The notes under the pieces: generated by a model
Told to the model about the DNA's origin: nothing
The model's database searches: none
What the model saw: the letters and a program-made list of their open reading frames with translations, nothing else
Shown here: in pieces, positions 41,641 to 53,200 of the stretch
How positions within the stretch are numbered: position 1 is the first letter of the stretch
Layout of the letters: every line of letters begins with the position of its first letter
Assembly: GCA_002118135.1 (NCBI GenBank)
Contig: BDIU01000290.1
Location: 84,526 to 148,525 of the forward strand
Reading direction: 5' to 3'
Source: Trebouxia sp. TZW2008
Taxonomy: Eukaryota > Chlorophyta > Trebouxiophyceae > Trebouxiales > Trebouxiaceae
DNA length: 64,000 nucleotides
Translations under genes and position numbers: made by a program

Positions 41641-42837
41641 GATGTTGACCTGCAACAACCGCGCCGTCACGCGAAGGCGCGGATATCACGTCAACTGTAC
41701 GAAAGTCCGCAAGCCGCGTTGTATAGCCTGCAATGAGCGGGAAGGCTCGTGGCCGGTGTGCTTAAATGCAGCGCGCGATCCAACAGATGTTCATGCACAA
41801 CAAATGCAGACTGTATGAAAAGCTCGCGTCAAGTACGGCCACATGCGCAAGCTCAGACGTGAGACCGCTATTGACGAGCAGAGCTTTTAGCCGATCTGCC
41901 GATACTGAGAGAAGAGGCTGCGTACCTTACTAGCGCAAGATTAGATCGGAACAAGCCGTGCAAACGAATCTGTACAAGCTAAAGATCGATCAGCAAATGT
42001 GCTTACCAAAGGCAAAGCTTTGAGGCTTGCGAGCAAGTCAGAAATCGAAGCTCACGTGCCGGCATGTGGAGAACCTGTGCACGTGTCGCATCTTCGTCAC
42101 ATGAGCATGCCACGTGAGCTCGCCTCCTTTGTGTTGATTGGCTTCGCTTGCAGCCAAGGTGATTAGTCCATTTACTTTGGGTTTATGTCATCAACTGCAA
42201 TCCACACATGCCAGCATGCGCTGCACGTGAAGATTGCAAAGTATTAGAGGAGTTTGCCAAGTGAGTAATCACACGTGAGAAATGGCCATGTGCACGCTGC
42301 TCGTGCTGCCTTGTGCTCTTTGCTATGCTTATTATAACGGCGATCTTGACCTAATACGCAAAGCAGCGGCGCATTGCGGCTGCTAATCACAATGATGGCT
42401 GCCAAGAACTTGTGAAGGCCAGCACGGATCCGCACAGCGCTCAACCGAATTTGTTGAGTTTGTGACGCACACGGCGCTTTTCAGGTGACTATCCACAGGC
42501 TTACCTCGGATGTATACCTGCAACATTTGCACAGTATGCACGATCGTGCTGCAAGCTTGCTAGATTGCGAGTCATTGCCTTCATTACAATGACTGCGATC
42601 AGCCCGTGCATATGCGCTGCCTGCACCTGTCGCACAGCGCAATCAACTGGTCCTGACCGTACGCGTGGTTGATCAAACGTGCAAGTACTAGTCGCTGCAG
42701 CAGCCGCAATCGTATGACTGCGCTTTGGTCGTATACTGCGTTGCAAAACATATATAGCACAGCCTTTTCTAGCTGCGTGCAAAGCGGCACTGCTTGATTG
42801 CTGTCTTTGTATGCACTGCAGCGTCGACGCACTTCCC
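41641..42837. promoter_or_regulatory. Divergent intergenic region with five CACGTG sites
   Basis: About 1.2 kb between the dioxygenase start (-) and the AUX1/LAX start (+). CACGTG occurs at 42053, 42080, 42111, 42224 and 42272, five times in 225 bp. CACGTG is the G-box/E-box core bound by plant-type bZIP and bHLH factors. Which gene it serves is unknown. No exon was found here. Confidence 0.5.
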
Positions 42838-45800
42838 ATGGCGAACAGCGCTGCCAACGATGGACGTCGCGGCATTTCCCCCAACGACTTCACGGTCAAC
42901 GCAGCACCTACAGGTACATGCAAGGCCTTTGATATAGACGTTTGCGCCTCATATGATACACGTCGTACTGCAGTTTGTGCAAAGATGTGTCGACGTCTTT
43001 ATATGCAGCCGCAAGAGCACGCGCAGCTGCAAGTCGGGACAGCCCGTGCTCTTGCTTCATAGTGTTTTGCATTATTTGGGCTTTCCGCACAAGCCAATAT
43101 GAACATTTCGATTCGTCTTGCAGGCAACGAAAATGTCTTCACGAAAACAACGCCCCCCAGCCCGGTCAAGCCGGCTCCATTTGATGTTGATGCACATGAA
43201 CTCGATGACCCAAAAGCCAAAGACAACATAGCAGGTCATACACCTATCATCGACATCTGCCAACTGTAGCTCTAGTATCTGCATTGGATTTTGCAGATGC
43301 ACAGATGCTGCTTCAATTTCTCTGCTTCTTGTTTATCTGGGTACTGCTGATGCACACAAAAGCAACCAACGACAACTATGGCACTTGCCATGTGCGTATT
43401 CACAGCTTTGCATTCACCACACAAGCTGTCAAACGCATTTGCAGGATGTATATGTACCGCACTGCTGCTATGCATTTTCAATCAAAATGCGCTTGAAATC
43501 AGAATGGATTGGCAAAGTCTTGCTTTTGTACATGTGTCAAGACGTGCGCAGCCATGTCATAAGCCAAAAGATTTGGTGCACTTATCCTGCCTGTGCAAGC
43601 ATCACAGTAGCACATGTACACTGGGCAGCAGTAAAAAATTGAATTGAATGCACCCTGCCCTCTTGTACTCAACTGCGACATTGCACGCACACATTGGCTG
43701 ACCAACAAGGCTGATGCAGCATACTGCAAGCAGGCCGCGTTGCTGAGATTTGCCATTGTGGTGCAGTGGTGGGGCAGGATCACAGCACAGGAAAGCGCCA
43801 ACATTCATTTGTGGGGGGCAAGCTTGTCACAGTCACCAAGCACTTCTTGACAGAGGGACACACTGCCTGGGACTCCTTCCTCAGCAATGCCTCTTCCTCA
43901 GTAAGCCTTCTTGTGACATAGATGCTGCTGCTTCGGTACTAATGTTGGCATTGCTCATCTAAAGCCTAGCTTGCTCTAAGTTCTCTACACACGAACTGTA
44001 TGCCTGTCCAAAGTGGTCAGACTTTTGCTTCTGTACCACAGCATTGGCATTGCTGGTGTAGAGCTGAGCATGTAGCTAGGCAAATGCCCAGGGTTGCTGC
44101 TAGCATTATTATGCCTCTTGATCTGCTGCATGACAATTGTAGCACTTGGTCGCACAATGGGCTCTGTAACTAGCTTGATTACATCAGTCACACCTGGTTG
44201 TTGCAATGAGCATGCAATGTACTTGCAGGTTGGCCAAGTCATCCTGACATACCCATATCAGATGGCGCTGATGGGCATCATTCCAGCCATCTGTGTGGCT
44301 ATTGGTGTGGGTCTACTCAACTACTACACCCTGTGGCTCCTCATTGTCCTTTACCTAGAGCGCAAGCGCATCATGGTACGAACACAGCACACAGCAATGA
44401 TGCACTAGTCAACACAGGCACACAGAGGAGCGATCAAACATTGCTGCTGTTTTGTGATTGGTGCCTGTACACTTCCAGCTACACTTCTAGCTTGCAGCAT
44501 GGATATGCATGTGATTGCACACAATCCAAGCACTGCATGATCATGAGGTGCCCAATTGCACATGTCTGTGTCTTAGCAGAGTGCACTCAAATACCTAATG
44601 ACACCTGACAGACCATTCGCTGCCTGTGCTGGTTGCAATATAGCTTGATCATATATAGATTCCTGACATACCACGCACCCACCGACTCTCTCAAACCAGA
44701 CGTTACACTGGAGTGACTATACAGGCCGCCTCATGTGAATTCCTGCGTGGATGTGGTATTCATTTTCGTTTACACACTCTGCAAAGGATAAGAAGATGTA
44801 TTTTGCAATTAACGGCATGCATGCACCCTTTTATGCTTTGCATTGGCATGATCCTGATGATATGCTGTGCCTGCTGCAGGTGAAGCAAGGCAGTTGGTAC
44901 GACTCCAAGGACTCAAACGGCTATGAGCGCCGCAGCTCAGTCACCCAGTTTCATGACATCATCCGCTTCTTCCTGGGCAAATATGCTGGGTTGTTTGCCG
45001 AGATCCTAAATGCTATCTACATCCTGGGAGTGGCTATAGCTCAGCTGGTAGCGTCTTCTGGCAGTCAGTACTCCATTGACAAGCACTACAACAAGCGGTA
45101 AGCATTTGCAAGCACTAATGCGTGTGTCCTACAAGTATGCTGGGATCTTTTCCAAGATCCTGAATGCCATATACATTCTGGACGTGGCTATAGAACAGCT
45201 TGTGGCATCTTCTGGCTGTGAGTACTCCATTGACAAGCATTACAACAAACGGTAAGACAATTTGCTCATGCAAAGTCATCAGTGTCAATTATTGAGGTCT
45301 TCTCATGCAGCCGTTGCTTGCATTGACCATTAATATTCTGAGGTTGGTATTCAAAGACCATCAAGCAAAACTATTGTGTCTGATGTGGTAAGTTTTCTAC
45401 AGAGACCTTACTGTGTCTGGTTTTCTGCAGACTGGACGTTGATCTTGGGTGGCATCATTTTGGCATTTGGACCGCTGCCCAGCTTTTGCGCAGTACGCCT
45501 GCTCAACATTATTGCCAGTGTCGGCACCAGCTACTGCTGCCACAACAACAATGATATCGTATATTTTTGTTTGCGTGCAGAGACTGGACCCTGATTCTTG
45601 GTGGAGTCATTTTGGCATTTGGACTTCTACCCAGCTTCCGCTCAGTGCGCCTGTTGAACATCATCGCTCTGGTGGGGACCAACTACAGCTGCCTGTACTT
45701 CCTGGTGTATGCAGCACACCATGGCAAAGTTGCTGGAGCATTCACCAGGTACACACTTGTGACCCCTGGTTTTGTGTCTCATATTTCCAACAAAGTGCAG

Positions 45801-48800
45801 CCCTTGTGAGCATGCTAGATTTGCAGAATCAGTGCAGTCTATAACAGAAGCTTCTCAAAACAAGATATGGTGGACTAGCTTGTGCGCTGCGGCTGTTAGC
45901 TCGTCTTCTGACAACCAGCTTCGCTGTCATTGAGTCGATTTGCCTGCCTGCCTGCCTTGATCTCTCTCCCTTTCAACGATGCCTCTCATTTCATTCATTT
46001 TCATCCCTGATAACATGGGCTAGGCAGGCCCAACTAGGTACGTTCAGAAGCAATCAACTGTCTGCAACCAATTTGATCATGTGCTACCTAAAACCAACTG
46101 GCTCTCATGCGTATTGTCATCTGTGCAGGGGCCCAGTGAGTGCCAGAGGCTTCTTCCTGGGCGCAGCTGTCATTGGAGCGGGTGGCCATTCCATTCAAAT
46201 GTAAGCATGTCCTTTTTTTTGTCACTGCTGCATAACCCTAGCTCTTACTCCCTCCAGATGTACGCACGTCCTGACTCATTCCGCTGCTGCATTGCTCCAG
46301 TTCCTGCTCCTCATTTCTGCATGCGCCTGTAGTTGCATCACGCAAGAGATATCTAGACCCTTTATTTCTGACTGGCCCTTTCCTCCCAACTGGCCCCTGT
46401 GTCATGCCTCATGCCCCTGTCACCTCTCACATGGACCCCTGCCCCTGTCACCGCTCACATGGACACCTGCCCCTTGCATCTGTGACATGGCCCATGTCCC
46501 TGTCCCCTGATCCTGCTCAGCATGTCAGTGACAGTGCATGCTTGCTTTCAGCGCTCGCGGTCGGCAGTTAGCAGTTAGCAGTTAGCAGTTACGCAGCTCA
46601 GATGGAACAGATATAGCTTCAGCCACAGACCACACCAGACCTCATATTCCTTCAACAAAGTCACCTTTGTGCACAGGAAGATGATGGATGCCATGAGGCA
46701 GAGTCGCAAGATGGACATCACCTCTTTTGCCTCCTGGTGCTGGAACATTGTCCTGCTGGTCCCCCACTCTGTCGCAATTGTACTGGCATTCCCCAATATT
46801 ATTCTGACCCAAGGTTTGTCTGCTCGCCTGTGCACATGCTGTGCACTGTTTTCATGTGCTCACTGCAACAGCATATTCTTTGCCCCTGACGGTGGAAGAT
46901 TGTCCTGCTGGTCCCCCATGCTGTTGCAATTGTACTGGCATTCCCCAATGTCATTCTGACCCAAGGTTTGTCTGCTCACCTGTGCACATGCATTACTTGT
47001 TGTACAAGTGTTGTGCATGTGCTGACCTTGCCCACCATCAGCCTGATTTAGCCTATAGGCTCACCTGATTTGCCTGTGCACCATTGCAGTTGTTGTCAAT
47101 GTGCTTGCTTGGCATCACAGTCAACAACACATCCTCACTCACTTGGGCAACATACAGGATGTTGCAATTATGCTGGCGTCGTGTGTGTTGCTGTTAATGT
47201 GTAGTGCGTCCTGCTCAACAGCGGATGGAACTTCAATGTGTACATCATGCTCATACACAACACCTCAGCCATATATGCTGTGCTGCAGCCAATGTCTTAT
47301 TCATCCAGTGCAACAGCGGCCATAGCAGGTTGGCTGGGCATATCATGCTTGTCTATGACATTTCAGGCATGCGTATCGTGCTGCAGCCGGTGTGTAGTCC
47401 ATGCTGCCTAACAGCAGCCATAACAGGTTCACTGAGCACATGATGCTCATGTACAACATATCAGGCATGTGTATTGTGCTGCAGCCTGTGTCTGATCCAT
47501 TCTGCCTCACAAAGACTGCAAAAGCTACACTGACTGAGTTTGTTGTGCTGCAGCCAATGTGTATTCTATTCTGCCAAACAGCGGCTGGAAGAGCTTCAGC
47601 GTGTACATTATGCTCATCCACAACATTGCGGCGTTTACGCTGCACACCAACCCCCTTTTGTACATGTGGGAGCGCCTTATTCACACTCACCACAGCCCTT
47701 GGTGGATCAAACTGCCATCAAGACTCCCTGTCTGTAAGCCCTGCTGCTCATACCTTGCTCATACTGACAGCTGACAGTTGACTGTTGTCAGTTGGACTCT
47801 TTGATGATGAAACTGCCATGCAGACTTCAGCACAAGGAGCAGAGATGTCCCTCTGCTCCTCATGCTGACCTGTTGCCTCGTCCGGCATTTTGATGTGACC
47901 ACCATTGAAGCAGTGAGCCTGCATGAAGCGCTGTTTTGATCTCGTCAAGCCCGCTGCTACCACTTCAGCTGTAGCCACAAATTATTGTTGGACCACTACT
48001 GGACTGACTTGATGCCATGAGTCTTGTTCTCTATCCTGAGGAATGCAGTCTAGCCACGTAGTCAATTGTGCATCTTTGTGACATCAAAATCAGGCTCAAT
48101 TTTGCTGTGCATTGATATAGAATGAACTTGACACTGAACTTCTGCTATGCAGTGGCGGCAATTTGGGTGCTATCATTGGCTTTGCCCTTCTATGGAACAG
48201 TGAACAGTCTATTTAATGTGCTGACTACCGGATTTACAGCTTTCATTCTGCCATGTGCCGCTTTCAACTGGTACTTCTGCACCAAGGAGCGCCGCGAGAA
48301 CTGTGTTGTCAAGATCCCTTGGTAAGCTGCTGTGATATATCAATACCAATATTGATATCCACACTGCATTCACTGTTTGACCGCATCACATGCATAGGCA
48401 TGCTGGGCAGACTCAAGGCACACCTTGTGTAGTTGAAATCACAGTCAGTCAGCAACATGCATATATGCAAAGAGTCTGCCCTTAGCTTTTCTGGATGATG
48501 CAAGAAGTGATGACTTTGGTGTTGAGATCTGATGAACAGGAGCTGATACCCCCAAGATGTTGCTGTTGTCACATGACCCACACTGCAAAACAACTGCCAG
48601 GGCTTGCCACTATCTGATGCCTGTTGTAGGCATCTGTCACCACAGTGTCTCGTCGCCAATCAGTGACTCAGTAACTCAGCATCTCAGTAACTCAGTTCTC
48701 ATTACACTCAACTCATCTTCACAGTGTCTCATAGTCACAGTCTCACAGTGCCATCATCACAGCGTTGTGGCTTGACATCTTGTGAAAGAAGGTTGCAGAA

Positions 48801-49015
48801 TCTGACTGCAGCATGTCCTGTGCTGCAGGCCTTTTCGCTTGTGGGACTGGAAGCTCATGTTTGCCCTGAACTTCTTCCTTATGGCATTCTTCTTCTCCAC
48901 AAGTGCAGTGACAGGCCTGGTGTATGCAATCAAGCAGCTGATTACCAATGTACACACTTTCCACTGGTTTGCAGCATGCTACCAGTGCCCCAAACCAGCC
49001 CATGCAGGCCTGTAA
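42838..49015 (+). CDS. AUX1/LAX-like auxin influx carrier homologue
   Basis: Proton-coupled amino-acid/auxin permease family (AAAP); in plants AUX1/LAX imports indole-3-acetic acid at the plasma membrane. Exons 42838-42913, 43124-43234, 43791-43900, 44229-44375, 44880-45097, 45581-45748, 46129-46200, 46677-46813, 47090-47180, 47582-47733, 48153-48321, 48829-49015, about 545 residues, in phase throughout; the exon 9 donor is least certain. Family landmarks in order: VGQVILTYPYQMALMGI (helix 1), IAQLVASSGSQYSIDKHYNKRDW, GAGGHSI, VYIMLIHNIAAFTLHTNPLLYMWE, and a C-terminal FHWFAACYQCPKP matching the plant FAKCYQC ending. About ten hydrophobic spans are present. The hydrophilic N terminus is longer than in AUX1. 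Transport of auxin itself is inferred. Four junctions have tandem copies. Confidence 0.87.
45098..45254 (+). repeat. Donor-side copy after AUX1 exon 5 with intact donor
   Basis: 45130-45255 repeats 44970-45102 (AAGTATGCTGGG, AAGATCCTGAATGCC, TACTCCATTGACAAGCA) at about 80-85% identity. It keeps the reading frame almost throughout and the GTAAG donor. Confidence 0.95.
45420..45580 (+). repeat. Acceptor-side copy before AUX1 exon 6
   Basis: From 45430 a CTGCAG acceptor is followed by DWTLILGG-like codons, and the copy reads on for about 110 bp. The working exon begins at 45581, about 150 bp later. Confidence 0.95.
46564..46591 (+). repeat. GCAGTTA heptanucleotide repeat
   Basis: Four perfect or near-perfect 7-bp units in AUX1 intron 7. 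Confidence 0.95.
46880..46975 (+). repeat. Donor-side copy after AUX1 exon 8
   Basis: 46900-46970 repeats 46745-46820 (ATTGTCCTGCTGGTCCCCCA, GTACTGGCATTCCCCAAT, CTGACCCAAGGTTTGTCTG), including the GTTTGT donor, at about 155-bp distance. Confidence 0.95.
47205..47440 (+). repeat. Acceptor-side copies before AUX1 exon 10
   Basis: Copies at about 47220 (CAACAG then CGGATGGAACTTCAATGTG, VYIMLIHN-like codons), 47317 and 47413 precede the working exon at 47582. The first is the best preserved, the later two have diverged. Confidence 0.85.
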
Positions 49016-50271
49016 ACTACCGTAACAAAGACAGCTTCAGATCTACTCAACTCCACTCGACTCATTTGCTGAGGCCTGGATCGTTCGCGATTTACGTCGC
49101 GGGACATCAGGAAACTACCGTAACAAAGCTGTACACTGATGTATGGTTGCAGAGCTACACATTGGGTGTATAGTCAAGTGATGGTGTGCATTTGATCCAT
49201 TGATCTAGCCTGTCAATTCATTTGACCAGATCCGAGATCCAGGGACTTTGGACCTGCCCAAACCATTGTTGAGTCAATCAACATCTACAGAGAGTTCAAT
49301 TTTCTGTGTCAGACAAACACTTTGGGCAATTGTCATACACTAGCAAATTAAGATTGCTGCTGATTGCGGTAAGAAGTACTGTGGCAGAAAGGACAGACAA
49401 TGTGTTTATTGCAAAGTAGTCAAGATTGCCAATACAGTCATGATGTGCTGCTTTAGCTCTGGGGGTTTTGCAGCATTCTGGCAGAACAGTCCTGCCATTG
49501 CAGTATCCATCAACCCTAGCCTGTGCATTGTGATGGCGCAGTTTAGCGTGTTTAGGCATGCGTGGACCATCATGTCAGGCCTTACTGCATCTTGTGTCCT
49601 TATGAACCAGTCTACAATAAGAATAGGAAACAAGGGTTCGACAGAAACAGTTTCAAGTCGTCCTCAAACCCTGCCTGCTCAGGGCGCTGCAGCAATTGTG
49701 TAATCTAATAGACAATGTAAAGTGCTGTACATGCTGCTATATGTACTTGCGAGCACAACCTGCCATATTTCAGTGCTGTCACTGCAGTAGAGAACAGAAA
49801 GAGAAGCTTACGCATGACAGCAGAAGCTTATAAGGCTGGTTAGGCTGCTTAGGCTAGGTGGTAGGCTCAGCATACAGCTTTGATGATATCGTCATTGAGG
49901 ACAGCAACAGCAGCTTATTGCATGTTTGTGTATGGGCCAGGCAGCTGAGCTTCTGCGCTAAAGCTCAATAATGTGGCAAATGTTGCACTGCTTCAGACCA
50001 AAGCGCGGCAATTACTGATTATGTGTCATCTCGACTCTGATCCTACTTGATGTTGTGTGGGAACAGGGGTGCAGGCGCGAATTGGGGACACACGCCGAGA
50101 TCAAGGGGGTCAATGTGTTTCACAGCGGCACACGTGCGCTTTCTGTGGTTCAAGTCTATTCCGCGCGTCTCATTTGGTGAGTGACACTGCTGACATGCCT
50201 TGGGCTGCTTGGTACCTTTCAAGACGGAGTCGAGGGCGTGAGATACAGCAGCTTCAATGCCATCCCGTGTG
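49016..50271. other. Intergenic region after AUX1, before the P5B ATPase
   Basis: No exon seen. It contains R2 repeat copy 2 at 49060-49115. TGTAA occurs near 49694 and 49714. The P5B promoter should be in the last few hundred bases, which are richer in CG dinucleotides. Confidence 0.5.
49057..49117. repeat. Dispersed repeat R2, copy 2
   Basis: TCATTTGCTGAGGCCTGGAT, CGTTCGCGATTTACGTCGC, GGGACATCAGGAAAC; partner of the copy at 29545. Confidence 0.6.
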
Positions 50272-53200
50272 ATGTCGCCTACTTCTGCACCCAAGAATGA
50301 CGAGGTAAGAGCCAGCGACCGTGAGACGCATTCTGGACCTCACTGTTCCTGGTGGCCACCTATTGTAGAGGTAAGCGGTCTTGCTAGTACAAGCTGAGTG
50401 GGAAATGGCAACGCAGGTCGTACAAGAATGCATAGGATACGGCTTGGCACCTTGGAGCCATGTCCTGTACTGTCTGCTCATCTTTTTCTCTGGAGGGGCA
50501 TATTGGTTGGCAGCGCGACTGATTCCTTGCGCTTCCACAGTTCTGCTTGTGAGATGCCCCTTGGCAACAGCAAAATTCGTGGCAGTCAAGGTTCGTGTTA
50601 TCTCTCGAGATTGATGTGACTACTGTTTGCATCCACATTTTCAAATAGCGCTGTGGAGTGTTAAGCAATCGTGTTATGCTTTGCTGCAGTTGATGGATGG
50701 TCGCCAAGTGGTGCGCCCTGTGTTCACACACACTGTCGTGGCCCTACCACACTGGTCTCAGGTGAAAACTTTGGCTTGGCACTGTTGCTACTGCCAAGCT
50801 ATGACATATTGCTGTGCATGCTGTGCACTTCCAAGCTTGCTAGACAGGCATCTTGACCGACCATGTACCATCTCCATTGAGTCCTGCACACTGCATTCTT
50901 TGCGTTGGACCTCATACATGACTTGAGCAACTTGCAGTAGGAGACATCAAGATGGGATGATGTATGTACATATTTCGCCCTGAACGGAGGTGAATGCTCC
51001 AGGTTGGGGATGCGCCACAAGGCGGCAAGAAGAAGCTGCAAGCCATTACTCTGTTCTCAAAGGACTACCTGTACTCCCCAGCCAGGGATACATTTGTGGC
51101 TGTCTCTGCCATGCCCTTGCACATGCCTGACCAGATCTGCAGTGCACTGGCAGCTCTGCACCTCATGAGCCAAGGTGACACGCACGCACCCTTTGCAATG
51201 CTTGTTGGCCCTCCAGCCCTATCAGCGTGTCCAATTTGACATGCCTGAAGCATTTGCCAGTCCTACAACCCCATGCATGTTGGACCATTCCACAGTTTGT
51301 CAGGGTGCAACAAAGGCAATGTTGATGCCTAAGTGAGGCTTGCTTGGCTGAAGCCTTTTGAGCACATCATAACTGACATACAAGCAGCACTCAGCAGCAT
51401 TACAGGAAGCTCAGCCATTCTGCAGCTTGCCAAAGCAAAGCAAAGCTGAGGTTCAACAGACATGCATGATTTATACATGCATATTGTCAAACCTGCTGCA
51501 TGCAACCCAGCTCAGTCTCCTAGATTTTGCAATGATCAAAGTAAATCGGATGAGGCTTGTGGTTCTTGTGTCGGGTGTTCAGTGGGCATTTGGTCCTTCT
51601 GCCACAGGTGAAGACTGGAAGTGTTTCAACAAGGCACATTGGGCTACTCGGCAGAATCTGGTGACCATATACGGCAACAAGAAGCGCCTGTACCAGCAGC
51701 TGGACGTCTTCATAGCGTATGTGCAGCATGCAGGTCTGCCAGTCTTTATGGTTCAGGTATGCACCATGTGTCCACATAGCAGGGCAGTCTTGCTTGAGTA
51801 CTTGTGGCATCAGTCTTGGGCTGCTGCCGTGCGCAGCGGCTCCCAATATGATGCCAACAGCACATACTTTTACTTGTCTGATTCTGTTCTCTGTTGGGGT
51901 TTTAGGGACTGGACTGATTAACGGCAGCATTGTGTGGTTCTTGCATGGATGCATGGATGTAGCACTGAGGGCCTGGACCTCTGACTGTCGCAAGTTGTAT
52001 TCATGCCAAGCTACAAGTGTGCAATTGTGCAAATGCATTGTGTCTTGTTGAACCTGATACACTAGGAGCAGCATTCATGGGCTTCCTCATGGACCAACAC
52101 GCTCCTGACATGACGCACAGCAGCATTTGGTCATTGTTGCTTCTGTCTGAGAATGCTGCTGCCTGCAGTATGTGGAGTGCATCTACCTCGTGTTCAGAGG
52201 GTACTGGATCTTTCTCATCATCATTGCCTTCTTGAGCATCACAGCCAAAATTGGGCTGGTCAAAAATCTACGCAGCAAGCAGCTCATGATACAAAGCTTG
52301 ATCAGGCAGCGCCACAGTGTGCATGGTGTACATCCTTTTGTTGATGCTGCCTGCAGTACGTGGAGTGCATCTACCTGGTGTTCCGCGGCTACTGGATTTT
52401 CCCCATCATCATTGCCTTCTTCAGCATCATGGCCAAAATTGGGCTGATTTTGGTCCTACGCAGCAAGCAAATCATGATGCACAGCTTGATCAGCCAGCGC
52501 CGCATTGTGCCCTTTGTGCACAAGGGCTGGGTCCGGGCTATCCCCTGTTTTAAACTAGTGCCTGGGGACGTCGTGGTGCTACAGCGTGGCAAAGCCACCT
52601 GTGATATGGTGCTGCTTCGTGGCAGCTGCCTTGTGGAAGAGTCAATGCTCTCTGGGGAGGTCAGTACATGAGAGATCTACTGTGTGTGAGTATTGTCTGG
52701 CAGTCATAGCATCTTGTGCAGAGACTGGTGAAGCAGCAAACATTGTCTCTGGCTTGGTCATTTTTACATTGCTGCTATGCCCACCAGCACTACGCACATC
52801 TCTTCTTGCAACAGCTCCCAAGAACTTAGCTGCAACAAGCATATGTATCTGCTCTTGCACTGTCCAAGCAGCTGTTGTGCAAGTAGACTTTATCGCTGAG
52901 TGAATGAGGCAGCAGTGTCTCCCATTAGCAAGCATCGCTGGTGTTACCAATGTGTCGTGCTGCAGGCAGCGCAGGTGCGCAAATCCAGCTATGTGCCAGA
53001 CCCTGGCATTGACTATGATCCTGATGGCTATCACACCAATACAGTCTATGCTGGCACCATTGTACAGCAGGTCAGTCCAGCTTGCAATGACAAACGGGCT
53101 GCTCAAGTCCTGCTTGTCAGCGCTGCACATTCAAAGCAATCATCCTGCATAAGTGACATCTGACTTTTGCAGCCGACACAGCTGCCTTGCATACATGCTA

